From NCBI RefSeq assembly GCF_017742245.1, contig NZ_JAGHKO010000004.1:1380444-1444443 (forward strand): a DNA stretch of 64,000 nt, read 5' to 3'. The notes beneath the pieces were generated by a model. The model was given only the letters and a program-made list of their open reading frames with translations. It had not been told where the DNA came from and did not search any database. Below, one piece after another: positions 9,234 to 17,172 of the stretch. This DNA is from Niastella soli. GTDB taxonomy: Bacteria > Bacteroidota > Bacteroidia > Chitinophagales > Chitinophagaceae. Both the position numbers and the translations under genes were made by a program. The stretch's first letter is position 1; each line of letters starts with the position of its first letter.

Positions 9234-10331
9234 ATGGCTTTACAAGCAGGAATTGTCGGATTACCGAACGTTGGGAAATCAACCTTATTTAATGCAGTGA
9301 GTAACAGTGCTAAAGCACAGGCCAGCAACTATCGTTTCTGTACAATTGATCCGAATGTTGGACTGGTTGACGTGCCGGATGCCCGCCTGCAAAAACTCGC
9401 AGAACTGGTTCACCCCGACCGGATCGTTCCTACCCAGATTGAAATTGTGGATATTGCCGGACTGGTGCGTGGCGCCAGCAAGGGTGAAGGTTTGGGCAAC
9501 AAATTCCTGGGCAACATCCGCGAAGTGGACGCCATTATTCACGTGATCCGTTGTTTTGAAGACGAGAACATTTTACGTGACGAAGGCGCTATCAACCCCG
9601 TAGGTGATAAAGAGATCATTGATATAGAATTACAGCTGAAAGACCTGGAAAGTGTTGACAAGAAGCTGAGCCGCATTGAAAAACAGGCCCGCCTGGATCC
9701 CAAGCTGAAAATAGAGTACGACGTACTCGTACGTTGTAAAGAACACCTGGAAAAAGGGCAAAGCATCCGCGGTCTTGACCTTACCAAAGAAGAACGCCCG
9801 GCCATCGCCGACCTGTTCCTGCTCACCGAAAAACCGGTGTTATATGTAGCCAATGTGGATGAAGCAAGTATGCACACCGGCAACAAATTCTCTGCGGCCC
9901 TGCAGGAAGCCGTTAAAGGTGAAAAAGCCCAGGTGATCATCATGAACAACAGCATTGAGGCCCAGATCAGTGAAATGGAAGACCCCGCCGACAAGCAGAT
10001 GTTCATGGACGAATACAAAATGACCGAACCAGCGCTTGACCGTCTGATCCATTCAGCATATAAATTATTGAACCTGCAAACCTACTTCACTGCCGGTGTG
10101 CAGGAAGTTCGTGCCTGGACGATCCACGAAGGCTGGAAAGCCCCTCAGGCCGCCAGTGTTATTCATACTGACTTTGAAAAAGGTTTTATCAAAGCGGAAG
10201 TAATTGCCTACAATGACTATGTTGCCTATGGTACAGAAGCAGCCTGCCGCGAAGCTGGTAAACTACGTATTGAAGGAAAGGAATACATTGTGAAAGATGG
10301 CGATGTGATGCACTTCAGGTTTAACGTGTAA
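9234..10331 (+). CDS. ychF: ribosome-binding ATPase YchF (Obg/HflX-related)
   Basis: The product has 365 residues, the normal YchF length. The P-loop is GLPNVGKST (residues 8-16), the G3-like motif is [20 protein letters not shown] (from residue 67), and the NKXD position reads NVDE, the change that gives YchF its ATP rather than GTP preference. A coiled-coil insertion follows the G domain, and the C-terminal TGS domain (about 280-365) includes [15 protein letters not shown] and ends [11 protein letters not shown]. YchF binds the large ribosomal subunit and acts in translation and stress control. It is monocistronic with its own terminator. Confidence 0.97.
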   Translation: MALQAGIVGLPNVGKSTLFNAVSNSAKAQASNYRFCTIDPNVGLVDVPDARLQKLAELVHPDRIVPTQIEIVDIAGLVRGASKGEGLGNKFLGNIREVDAIIHVIRCFEDENILRDEGAINPVGDKEIIDIELQLKDLESVDKKLSRIEKQARLDPKLKIEYDVLVRCKEHLEKGQSIRGLDLTKEERPAIADLFLLTEKPVLYVANVDEASMHTGNKFSAALQEAVKGEKAQVIIMNNSIEAQISEMEDPADKQMFMDEYKMTEPALDRLIHSAYKLLNLQTYFTAGVQEVRAWTIHEGWKAPQAASVIHTDFEKGFIKAEVIAYNDYVAYGTEAACREAGKLRIEGKEYIVKDGDVMHFRFNV

Positions 10332-10363
10332 GTAGAAATTTTCAATATAGTAAAGAGATTATA

Positions 10364-10394
10364 ACGGTCCCGACTAATTCGGGGCCGTTTTTAT
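10364..10394 (+). terminator. intrinsic terminator after ychF
   Basis: ACGGTCCCGA (10364-10373) pairs with TCGGGGCCGT (10379-10388), loop of five, followed by TTTTA-rich sequence. Confidence 0.85.
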
Positions 10395-10531
10395 TTTAGC
10401 ATTTTACCCCAAAGTATCCTTTATTTTTCCTCTCAGTGATAAACTTTAACAGCTAAAATACGTTGTATGTACAATGATTCACAATGCCCTAATGGCTAGT
10501 TTGCCATGACGGCCATCTGAATGTTTTGTAC

Positions 10532-10539
10532 TAATTTTG
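10532..10539 (+). promoter_or_regulatory. candidate -7 promoter element (TAATTTTG)
   Basis: TAATTTTG fits TAnnTTTG and ends 5 bases before the ATG at 10544. That would leave almost no leader, so either the transcript is nearly leaderless or the start codon lies further in. Confidence 0.3.
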
Positions 10540-10543
10540 CACT

Positions 10544-11053
10544 ATGATAGATAATTACAGGGATTTAATACCAGCCGATTTTGCCACAGATTCAAGAGTG
10601 TGGGTGTACCAGAGCAGCCGGCTGTTTATGATGAGTGAGGCATTGCATATTGAAGACCTCCTGAACAGTTTTATCGCCAATTGGAATTCGCATGGCGCCC
10701 CGGTAAAAGGATATGGCAACCTGCTTTTCGGTCAGTTTGTTGTATTGATGGCCGATGAACGTGCTACGGGTGTAAGTGGCTGCAGTACCGACAGCTCCGT
10801 TCGGTTGATCAAACAAATAGAACAGTTGTTCAACGTAAATATGTTCGACCGGCAAATGCTGGCCTTTATGGTAAAAAATAAAGTGCAAATGCTGCCTCTT
10901 TCTCAATTGCAATACGCAATCAATAATAATTTCATTTCCCCAGATACGCTTTATTTCAATAACCTGGTTCAAACAAAAGAAGAACTGGATAGTAAATGGC
11001 TGATCCCGGTAAAAGACAGCTGGCTGGCCAAACGGGTAACGCTGAGTTTGTAA
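10544..11053 (+). CDS. conserved Bacteroidota protein of unknown function
   Basis: A 169-residue cytoplasmic protein with the conserved block SRVWVYQSSRLF, then SHGAPVKGYGNLLFGQFVVL, VSGCSTDSSVRLIK and MFDRQMLAFM. I recognise this block from Bacteroidota proteins that are often labelled 'ABC transporter ATPase'. No Walker A, Walker B or LSGGQ motif exists here, so that label is not supported and I give no function. The invariant Cys-Ser-Thr-Asp-Ser stretch suggests a catalytic or binding site. The gene is monocistronic. Confidence 0.7.
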   Translation: MIDNYRDLIPADFATDSRVWVYQSSRLFMMSEALHIEDLLNSFIANWNSHGAPVKGYGNLLFGQFVVLMADERATGVSGCSTDSSVRLIKQIEQLFNVNMFDRQMLAFMVKNKVQMLPLSQLQYAINNNFISPDTLYFNNLVQTKEELDSKWLIPVKDSWLAKRVTLSL

Positions 11054-11079
11054 AAAATGGTTGTGTAAGAAGAGAACTG

Positions 11080-11511
11080 TTATTTCCTTCCTGTTACCAA
11101 AATTATGGAAATAACAGCAGTAACAATTGCCAGTAGTTGCCCGAGAGAAGTAAGAAAAATGGTGCGCAATAAATCATCCTTCCATTTTCTCATTTCATCC
11201 TTCGTTGCATCTCGAAGGGCAGCAATATCGTCCTTCGTTGCATCTCGAAGGGCAGCAATATCGTCCTTCGTTGCATCTCGAAGGGCAGCAATATCGTCCT
11301 TCGTTGCATTGCGAAGAGCGGCAATATCGTCCTTCGTTGCATTTCGAAGAGCGGCAATATCGTCCTTCGTCGCCAGTAATTGCGTCCGTTGATTGATTTT
11401 TGCATCCATCTTTTCTTCAATTAGGTGAACAAATGCTTCCGCTTCCTTGTCTCCAAGTTTGCTCTTGAACAATTCATACATCCTGATCTGTGAAATTTCC
11501 ATAGTAATCAT
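11080..11511 (-). CDS. coiled-coil protein with C-terminal membrane helix and 11-residue repeats
   Basis: The product has 143 residues from 11511 (or 140 from the ATG at 11502). The N-terminal part (about 1-45) is helical. Then five near-identical copies of the hendecad RDATKDDIAAL occupy residues ~49-103, encoded by a 33-bp tandem repeat. A single hydrophobic helix near the C-terminus (LGQLLAIVTAVISIILV) ends in a Lys/Arg pair. An 11-residue period fits a right-handed coiled coil. The overall plan resembles DUF1640/CCDC90-like coiled-coil membrane proteins. Function unknown. The copy number of the repeat may vary between strains. Confidence 0.65.
   Translation of the reverse strand: MITMEISQIRMYELFKSKLGDKEAEAFVHLIEEKMDAKINQRTQLLATKDDIAALRNATKDDIAALRNATKDDIAALRDATKDDIAALRDATKDDIAALRDATKDEMRKWKDDLLRTIFLTSLGQLLAIVTAVISIILVTGRK
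11201..11365 (-). repeat. 33-bp tandem repeat, five units, inside a gene
   Basis: Five consecutive 33-bp units beginning at 11201, 11234, 11267, 11300 and 11333. Units differ by one to three bases, mostly the CTCGAAGGG/TTCGAAGAG variation. Each encodes one 11-residue coiled-coil unit, so unit gain or loss keeps the frame. Confidence 0.95.
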
Positions 11512-11740
11512 AGTTTAGTATTAAGGACATTTTTAAATACATTCCTTGCGAAGTATACTAAACAGAACCTTAATTATTAAAGAACATAGGTCATACAACC
11601 ACACTGCAAGTATAGCAACTTTCCCTAATAGATAAAAATTTTAGTAAACAAATCCGAGGCTTTTTCTGAAGAATACAAAAGCTTACCGTTAGCAGTAAAC
11701 TAAGACAGCAATCTACTACAGTAAATCAGTTGAACATTTT

Positions 11741-13084
11741 TTAAAACTGCATCATGAACGCAGTCCCCTGCCCTTCTATTGATTGTACCTGAATATTTCC
11801 CTTATGCAGCATCATGATCTGTTTGCATAAACTTAAACCTATTCCACTGCCGTTCTTTTTGGTACTGAAGAATGGAATGAATATTTTATCCAGCACCTCT
11901 TCGGGCATACCCGTACCGTTATCCGCTACTTTAATTATTGTTTTGTGATTATTGGCAAAATAGGCCGATAAAATTATCCGCGGCTCTTCCCGCTCTTTCA
12001 CAGCCTCCATAGCATTCACCACCAGGTTGATCAACACCTGTTCTAACAAATTGGTATCGGCATCCAGTTGCAGATCGGGATCTTTTAATATGATCTCCAG
12101 TTCAATGTTCTTTTGGTCCAGCGTGGGCTGCATCAGGTGATGCAGGTTCTCGAACAGGTCACGAACATAGATCTTCTTCAGGTTCAGTGTGGTGATCTTG
12201 TTCAGGTTTCGATAGGTTTCCGCAAATTTCAACAACCCTTCACTTCTTCTTTTGATAGTATCTATACCTAATTCCAGATCGTCCATGGAACCGGATTCCA
12301 GTTCAGGCCGTCCGGCAAATTGTTGTAACCGGTATTTTAATGTTTCGGCCAATGACGAAATGGGTGCAATGGAATTCATGATCTCATGCGTCATCACACT
12401 CAATAACTTTTGCCAGGCCTTCGACTCCGTTTCATCCAACGCCTCACTAACGTTCTGAAAAGCGATCAGCTTGAATTTATTGCCATCGGTTTGAAAAGCC
12501 GTGGCCGACATCAATAACTTGAACGATGTCTTCTCTGAATGCGCGGTAGCGATCTTGGTCTCACCTGGTTTTAGTAAAGTCACCTGCCGGTACAATTCAT
12601 TATCGCGACGGGCCAGTGAATGAATGGTTTTAAGGTACGGGAGTTGTAGCATTCGTTTCAACGATTCATTCATCCACACCACTTCGCCGTTATGCTCCCG
12701 GTACGACAAAATACCGGTATCAACCAGCTCCAGTATTTTTTGTAAGTACTGGAACTGAGTTTCCTTTTCTTTACTGATCACCTTAAAAGTAGAATTGATC
12801 TCATTGAACCCTTTACGCAAAGGCTGTAGCTCTACGGGAGCATGCTTTACATCAAAATAACGGGAGAAATCTCTGTAATGCACGGACTCAACAAACTGGT
12901 TCAATTCGGTATGCGCCTTTCGTAGAAAGCGATAAATGGCTATTATACCATAAATGATGAGCGGTATCATGATAACCAGTAGCTCATACCGGCCTTTTAC
13001 CAGTAAAAAAGATGCTGCGGTCAGGGTGATAAACAAGTATAACACCTGAAACAGGATCCGCCATTCGAAACGTTTATAGAACAA
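11741..13084 (-). CDS. sensor histidine kinase, NtrY-like
   Basis: Two adjacent membrane helices (about residues 10-29 and 35-53) leave almost no periplasmic loop, so the signal is probably sensed in the membrane or cytoplasm. A HAMP/PAS-like region follows (about 60-215). The H-box is [13 protein letters not shown] with the phospho-acceptor His233. The ATPase domain has the N-box [11 protein letters not shown]1 VADNGTGMP, and G2 GSGIGLSL. It is the downstream partner of the sigma-54-type response regulator at 13282-14640, separated by 197 bases that hold a mosaic repeat. The pair faces the efflux cluster starting near 14.9 kb and probably controls it. Confidence 0.9.
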   Translation of the reverse strand: MFYKRFEWRILFQVLYLFITLTAASFLLVKGRYELLVIMIPLIIYGIIAIYRFLRKAHTELNQFVESVHYRDFSRYFDVKHAPVELQPLRKGFNEINSTFKVISKEKETQFQYLQKILELVDTGILSYREHNGEVVWMNESLKRMLQLPYLKTIHSLARRDNELYRQVTLLKPGETKIATAHSEKTSFKLLMSATAFQTDGNKFKLIAFQNVSEALDETESKAWQKLLSVMTHEIMNSIAPISSLAETLKYRLQQFAGRPELESGSMDDLELGIDTIKRRSEGLLKFAETYRNLNKITTLNLKKIYVRDLFENLHHLMQPTLDQKNIELEIILKDPDLQLDADTNLLEQVLINLVVNAMEAVKEREEPRIILSAYFANNHKTIIKVADNGTGMPEEVLDKIFIPFFSTKKNGSGIGLSLCKQIMMLHKGNIQVQSIEGQGTAFMMQF

Positions 13085-13126
13085 GCTATTGATTTAAAGT
13101 GAGTATTTGTTATTTTAAGGTCCTAT

Positions 13127-13276
13127 CGTGAAACGGCAAACGGCAAACGTGACTCGCTAATTTTGAGATCAATAACTATTTTGCGCGGCCTTCTGCCCTC
13201 CCTTATCAACCCTGTCAACCGTATCAACTACTTCCTCGTCAACTGATCAACTGATCAACTGATCAACTGGTCAACT
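13127..13276 (+). repeat. mosaic extragenic repeat, copy 2
   Basis: It lies between the response regulator and kinase genes. Modules in order: GGCAAAC heptamers (13127-13153), core GATCAATAACTATTTTGCGC (13168-13187), CTATCAACC-type nonamers (13201-13228) and a perfect-to-near-perfect octamer array GATCAACT/GGTCAACT (13238-13276). The array stops 5 bases before the stop codon of the regulator gene. Confidence 0.8.
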
Positions 13277-13281
13277 CCCCT

Positions 13282-14640
13282 CTATATATCGTACTTGCTC
13301 AACCTTCTGTACAGAGCCGTACGGGTAAGTCCCAATTCCTTTGCTGCCCTGGTTATATTTCCGTTGTGCTTCTCAATTACGTGCAGGATCGTATTCTTTT
13401 CAACAGCACTCAGGTTTAGTTCATCCGGCTCTTTTTCCTGCGCCATGTTTGATTCAATGGGTGAAAAAATAAGATCGGTTGCCTGTAATACATGCCCATC
13501 GCTCATGATCACCGCCCGTTCGATGGTATATTGCAGCTCCCTGATGTTACCGGGAAAATGATAAGCCAATAATTTTTCAATGGCTTTATCATCAAACTCC
13601 ATTACTGGCTTCAGGTATTTATTGCTGTACAACTTACTGAAATGTTTTGCCAGCAGAATAATATCGTTGCCCCGCTTGCGTAACGGTGGCACCATGATCT
13701 CTACCGTGTTAATGCGGTATATGAGGTCCTTTCTGAAACGGTTCTCATTGGCAAGCTCCGTTAACGGAACATTGGTGGCACAAATAAGCCTGATATCAAC
13801 AGGCACCGGATCGTTGGTACCCAGCTTGATCACCTGCCGGTTCTGCAATACACTTAATAATTTGGCTTGTTGATGCAGGGAGATATTACCGATCTCATCC
13901 AGGAAAAGCGTACCGCCATTAGCGGCTTCAAACCGTCCTACCCTGTCTTCCCGTGCGTCGGTGAAAGCGCCCTTTTTATGACCGAACAACTCACTTTCGA
14001 AAAGGGTTTCAGTAAGCGCGCCCACATCTACTTTTACATAAGCCTTTTTGGCCCGCAGCGATTGCTGGTGTATGGCTTTTGCGATCAGGTCCTTTCCGGT
14101 GCCATTTTCACCCAGGATCAGAATATTGGCATCAGTGGGTGCGATCTTTTCTATCTTATAAAAAATGTCGGCCATTATTTCCGACTCGCCCAGCAATTCG
14201 GTGCCAATAATAGAATCATTGCTGCGTAGTAATGGCGTTGAAGTTTTACCTTCCTTCTTTTTTAAGGCATCCTTTATGGTTATGATCAGCTTTTCGTTGT
14301 GCCAGGGCTTTACAACAAAATCGGCAGCCCCTTCTTTCAACGAGCGCACGGCGAGGTCAATATCGCCATAAGCTGTGATCATAATTACAGCCGCCTCTGA
14401 CTTAAATTCTTTCACTTTCTTCAACCAGAACAAGCCCTCATTCCCGGTATTAATGGAACTGTTGAAGTTCATGTCGAGCAAGATCACATCAAATTGTTGC
14501 TTCGATAATAACCAGCGCAAATTTTCGGGGTTCTTTTCTGTTACTACTTCTTTTGCCTCTGTTTTCAGCAGCAATCGCACAGCAGTCAGCACATCTACGT
14601 CATCATCTATTACCAGTATGGTAGCATTCTTCAGTAACAT
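13282..14640 (-). CDS. sigma-54-dependent response regulator, NtrC family
   Basis: The 452 residues comprise three domains. The receiver domain (about 6-120) has acidic residues DDD at 12-14, phospho-acceptor Asp56 in LLDMNF and Lys111. The AAA+ domain (about 145-375) has Walker A GENGTGKD (177-184), sigma-54 contact loop GAFTDA (224-229, a common Bacteroidota variant of GAFTGA), Walker B GTLFLDEIGN and an arginine-finger region. A Fis-type helix-turn-helix closes the protein (ITRAAKELGLTRTALYRRLS). It should activate RpoN promoters from upstream enhancer sites. The divergent adaptor gene and the second ATPase gene both carry matching enhancer-like blocks, the likely targets. Confidence 0.95.
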   Translation of the reverse strand: MLLKNATILVIDDDVDVLTAVRLLLKTEAKEVVTEKNPENLRWLLSKQQFDVILLDMNFNSSINTGNEGLFWLKKVKEFKSEAAVIMITAYGDIDLAVRSLKEGAADFVVKPWHNEKLIITIKDALKKKEGKTSTPLLRSNDSIIGTELLGESEIMADIFYKIEKIAPTDANILILGENGTGKDLIAKAIHQQSLRAKKAYVKVDVGALTETLFESELFGHKKGAFTDAREDRVGRFEAANGGTLFLDEIGNISLHQQAKLLSVLQNRQVIKLGTNDPVPVDIRLICATNVPLTELANENRFRKDLIYRINTVEIMVPPLRKRGNDIILLAKHFSKLYSNKYLKPVMEFDDKAIEKLLAYHFPGNIRELQYTIERAVIMSDGHVLQATDLIFSPIESNMAQEKEPDELNLSAVEKNTILHVIEKHNGNITRAAKELGLTRTALYRRLSKYDI

Positions 14641-14742
14641 AACTTAATTTAAAAATTTCGGTTCTATGCAACATTCCTCACTACAATTATACCATAATTA
14701 CAAAGGCGTGGCAAACAATTTTTTACGATGCAATGGCTGATT

Positions 14743-14780
14743 TGTATCACTGTATCAAAAGCGTACACTTATTGTACTGG
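14743..14780 (+). promoter_or_regulatory. candidate enhancer (activator-binding) site upstream of the adaptor gene
   Basis: Two TGTATC words (14743-14748, 14751-14756) are followed by a perfect dyad GTACA-N5-TGTAC (14763-14777). The 30 bases from 14751 match 27116-27145 at 22 positions without a gap. The block starts 91 bp upstream of a TGGCAT element, the classic geometry for an NtrC-type enhancer. Confidence 0.6.
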
Positions 14781-14816
14781 TTGCGAACAGCCGCACACCA
14801 ATTTACGGTATAATAG

Positions 14817-14852
14817 CTTGTAAATCACGTTGCTTATATTCTGGCATATTGT
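14817..14852 (+). promoter_or_regulatory. candidate sigma-54-like promoter of the efflux operon
   Basis: CTTGTAAATCAC (14817-14828) and TTATATTCTGGCATAT (14834-14849) are nearly duplicated at 27182-27213. TGGCAT resembles a sigma-54 -24 element. The expected -12 TTGC is not present at exact spacing (TTGA lies one base too close), so the sigma factor remains inferred. The element overlaps the ATG at 14861 closely, which argues for a start further downstream. Confidence 0.5.
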
Positions 14853-14899
14853 TGAAAGGTATGTCTGTATCACTTCGGATTACATTAAAAATAAATACA

Positions 14900-16156
14900 G
14901 TGGATAGAGTTATTGCAAAAAAGAAATGGACCTCTAAACGAATAGCAACCATCGGTGGTATTGCAGCCATCGCCCTGCTGATACTGGCCAGTTATTATTT
15001 CACCTCGGGAAAAAGCCGCCTGAACGTAGATACAGAACGCCTTACCATAAGTGAAGTAAAAAAGGGCCCCTTTCAGGTAACCATCGCCATCAACGGCATT
15101 GTTCTACCCCAAACTTCTATCTATCTTGATGCCCAGGAAGGCGGTCGTGTTGAACAGAAATTTGTTGAAGATGGGGCCATGATGCAGGAGGGGCAACCCA
15201 TTATAAGATTGAGCAACCCCGACCTGGAGCTCAGCCTGGCTAACCAGGAAACCAGCGTATTCAATGTATTGACGCAAATGCAGATCGCCCGAAATAATGC
15301 TCAGCAAAATACGGTGGCCCGCCTGAACCAGATGGCTGAGGTAGACAATGCCCTGAAAGAAGCTGAACGGGTATATAACCTGAATAAAAAACTGTTTGCA
15401 CAAAAAGTGATCGGGTCGCAGGAATATCAGCAGGCTGAAAATACTTATCAGTACCAGGTCCGTCGCAAAAAGTTAACAGAAGACATTATGCGCCAGGACT
15501 CCGCAACCAATAAGATACAATTGCAGCAAAACGAGCAATCGTACCTGAACATGAAAAAGGCCCTCGATCTTATGAAGAAAAAAGTAGGCGACCTGGTGGT
15601 GAAATCCCCTATTGCCGGACAGCTTACTTCATTTGATGCGGAAATTGGCCAGAATATCGCCTCCGGTACCCGGCTTGGTCAATTAGACGCCACCTCTGGT
15701 TTCAAGATCAGGGCCGATATAGATGAACACTACATCACCAATGTATTTACCGGTTTAACGGCTAAATTTACCCTGGTGAACAAAGAGTATAAACTCAAGA
15801 TCAAAAAAGTATATACCCAGGTAGTAAGCGGCCATTTCCAGGTTGATATGGAGTTTGTGGGTGAAGTACCCCAAAACATTCGCCGGGGTCAAACATTACA
15901 GATCTTACTGGCGCTGAGCGATGAAACCCAGGCGATACTGGTGCCCAAAGGCGGTTTCTTCCAAAGCACCGGCGGCAACTGGATCTTTAAAGTAAGTGAC
16001 GATGGAAAAATAGCTTCCCGGATCAATATTCAGCTGGGCCGTCAAAATCCCGACTATTATGAAGTACTGGAAGGTCTGCAACCCGGAGACAAGGTAGTTA
16101 CCTCCAGCTATGAGAATTATGATAAAATGCAGGAACTGGTGTTAAAGAAAGAGTGA
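14900..16156 (+). CDS. efflux periplasmic adaptor (HlyD/MacA-type membrane fusion protein)
   Basis: I choose the GTG at 14900 because the product then begins V/M-DRVIAKKKW, as homologues commonly do, and because a shared promoter element overlaps the upstream starts (ATG 14861, TTG 14849). The protein has one N-terminal membrane anchor (IATIGGIAAIALLILASYYF), a biotinyl-lipoyl-like half-motif (EGGRVEQKFVEDGAMMQEGQ), a long coiled-coil hairpin (about residues 95-215 of the long form), the second lipoyl half (VKSPIAGQLTSFDAEIGQNI), a beta-barrel and membrane-proximal domain ending VLEGLQPGDKVVTSSYENYD. It should bridge the inner-membrane permeases and the TolC-like channel encoded downstream. 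Confidence 0.9.
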   Translation: MDRVIAKKKWTSKRIATIGGIAAIALLILASYYFTSGKSRLNVDTERLTISEVKKGPFQVTIAINGIVLPQTSIYLDAQEGGRVEQKFVEDGAMMQEGQPIIRLSNPDLELSLANQETSVFNVLTQMQIARNNAQQNTVARLNQMAEVDNALKEAERVYNLNKKLFAQKVIGSQEYQQAENTYQYQVRRKKLTEDIMRQDSATNKIQLQQNEQSYLNMKKALDLMKKKVGDLVVKSPIAGQLTSFDAEIGQNIASGTRLGQLDATSGFKIRADIDEHYITNVFTGLTAKFTLVNKEYKLKIKKVYTQVVSGHFQVDMEFVGEVPQNIRRGQTLQILLALSDETQAILVPKGGFFQSTGGNWIFKVSDDGKIASRINIQLGRQNPDYYEVLEGLQPGDKVVTSSYENYDKMQELVLKKE

Positions 16157-16180
16157 TCGTTTACCAATAAACCAACTAAC

Positions 16181-16381
16181 ATGAAAATTAAGATCATTTG
16201 TTTACTAACCCTGTTGCTCATTGGTGCAGGAGTGGCTTCGTCCAACAACTATTGTAATGGCGTAAGCAAATGTACCGGTAAACTGGCCAAAGGGGTAACA
16301 ACCGCGCCAGCAAAGAAAATGGTGATGATGATCGATGAAATGGAGCTCTTGCCAGTTCACCATTTTCTGAATAAATTTTAA
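16181..16381 (+). CDS. small secreted peptide inside the efflux operon
   Basis: A 66-residue product. Residues 1-21 (MKIKIICLLTLLLIGAGVAS) look like a signal peptide; the rest is a basic, roughly 44-residue peptide with two Cys (NYCNGVSKCTGKL) and a Met-rich centre (KKMVMMIDEMELLPVHH). It lies 24 bases after the adaptor stop and 29 bases before the ATPase start, in the same direction, so it is in the operon. No family recognised. It might be an export substrate, a signal for the sensor kinase or a small accessory subunit; nothing in the sequence decides between these. Confidence 0.6.
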   Translation: MKIKIICLLTLLLIGAGVASSNNYCNGVSKCTGKLAKGVTTAPAKKMVMMIDEMELLPVHHFLNKF

Positions 16382-16410
16382 ACAACTCATAACTTCAAAC
16401 CATACAACAC

Positions 16411-17088
16411 ATGATAAAGATCCGGAATCTCGAAAAAATCTATCGCACTGAAGAGGTTGAGACCGTAGCATTGAACAAGATCTCCATAGATGTAAAGGAA
16501 GGCGAATTTGTAGCAATAATGGGTCCCTCGGGTTGTGGCAAATCAACCCTATTGAATATATTGGGTTTGTTGGATGATCCCGATAACGGCAGCTTCCTGT
16601 TCAACAATATTGAAGTGGCGAACTTTAATGAGCGCAAACGGGCCGACCTGCGCAAACACAATATCGGGTTCGTTTTTCAGAGTTTTAACCTGATCGATGA
16701 ACTGACAGTATTTGAAAACGTGGAACTACCGCTGATATACACAGGCGTTAAATCGGGCGACCGCAAAAAACGCGTGGAAGAAGTGCTCGACAAAATGCAG
16801 ATCATGCACCGCCGCAATCACTACCCCCAACAATTGAGTGGTGGTCAGCAACAGCGTGTGGCAGTAGCCCGCGCCGTAGTGAATAATCCCAAATTGATCC
16901 TGGCGGATGAGCCTACAGGGAACCTCGACAGTAGCAATGGTAACGAGGTAATGACCCTGTTAACCGATCTGAACGAACAAGGCACTACCATCATCATGGT
17001 TACGCACAGCGAACACGATGCACGGTACAGTCATCGCATCATTCGCATGCTCGACGGTCAAACTGTGTTAGAGAATATTATGGTGTAG
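16411..17088 (+). CDS. ABC transporter ATP-binding protein, LolD/MacB type
   Basis: Its 225 residues carry all ABC motifs: Walker A GPSGCGKST, Q-loop FVFQSFNLIDELTV, signature LSGGQQQR, Walker B LILADEPTGNLDS and the H-loop VTHSEHDA. The length and the DEPTGNLDS sequence place it with the LolD/MacB/FtsE group, which drives mechanotransmission rather than membrane passage. It precedes four FtsX-type permeases lacking their own ATPase domains, so it probably energises some or all of them. A second ATPase of the same type lies after them at 27248-27916. Confidence 0.95.
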   Translation: MIKIRNLEKIYRTEEVETVALNKISIDVKEGEFVAIMGPSGCGKSTLLNILGLLDDPDNGSFLFNNIEVANFNERKRADLRKHNIGFVFQSFNLIDELTVFENVELPLIYTGVKSGDRKKRVEEVLDKMQIMHRRNHYPQQLSGGQQQRVAVARAVVNNPKLILADEPTGNLDSSNGNEVMTLLTDLNEQGTTIIMVTHSEHDARYSHRIIRMLDGQTVLENIMV

Positions 17089-17172
17089 TTGATTCCGTAA
17101 TTTTTAGTTCCCACTTTGTAAACCTGTTCACCATCCCTTTTTGAAAGGTGATGCTAAAAATCTATTGTAGCC

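Noticed and set aside
11105..11392. Plus-strand frames across the 33-bp repeat
   Set aside because: They are shadows created by the repeat; only the minus-strand frame gives a start, a coiled coil and a membrane helix.
14849..14899. Upstream starts (TTG 14849, ATG 14861) of the adaptor
   Set aside because: The shared promoter-like element ends at about 14852, so these starts would lie at or before the transcript start; the GTG at 14900 fits homologue N-termini better.
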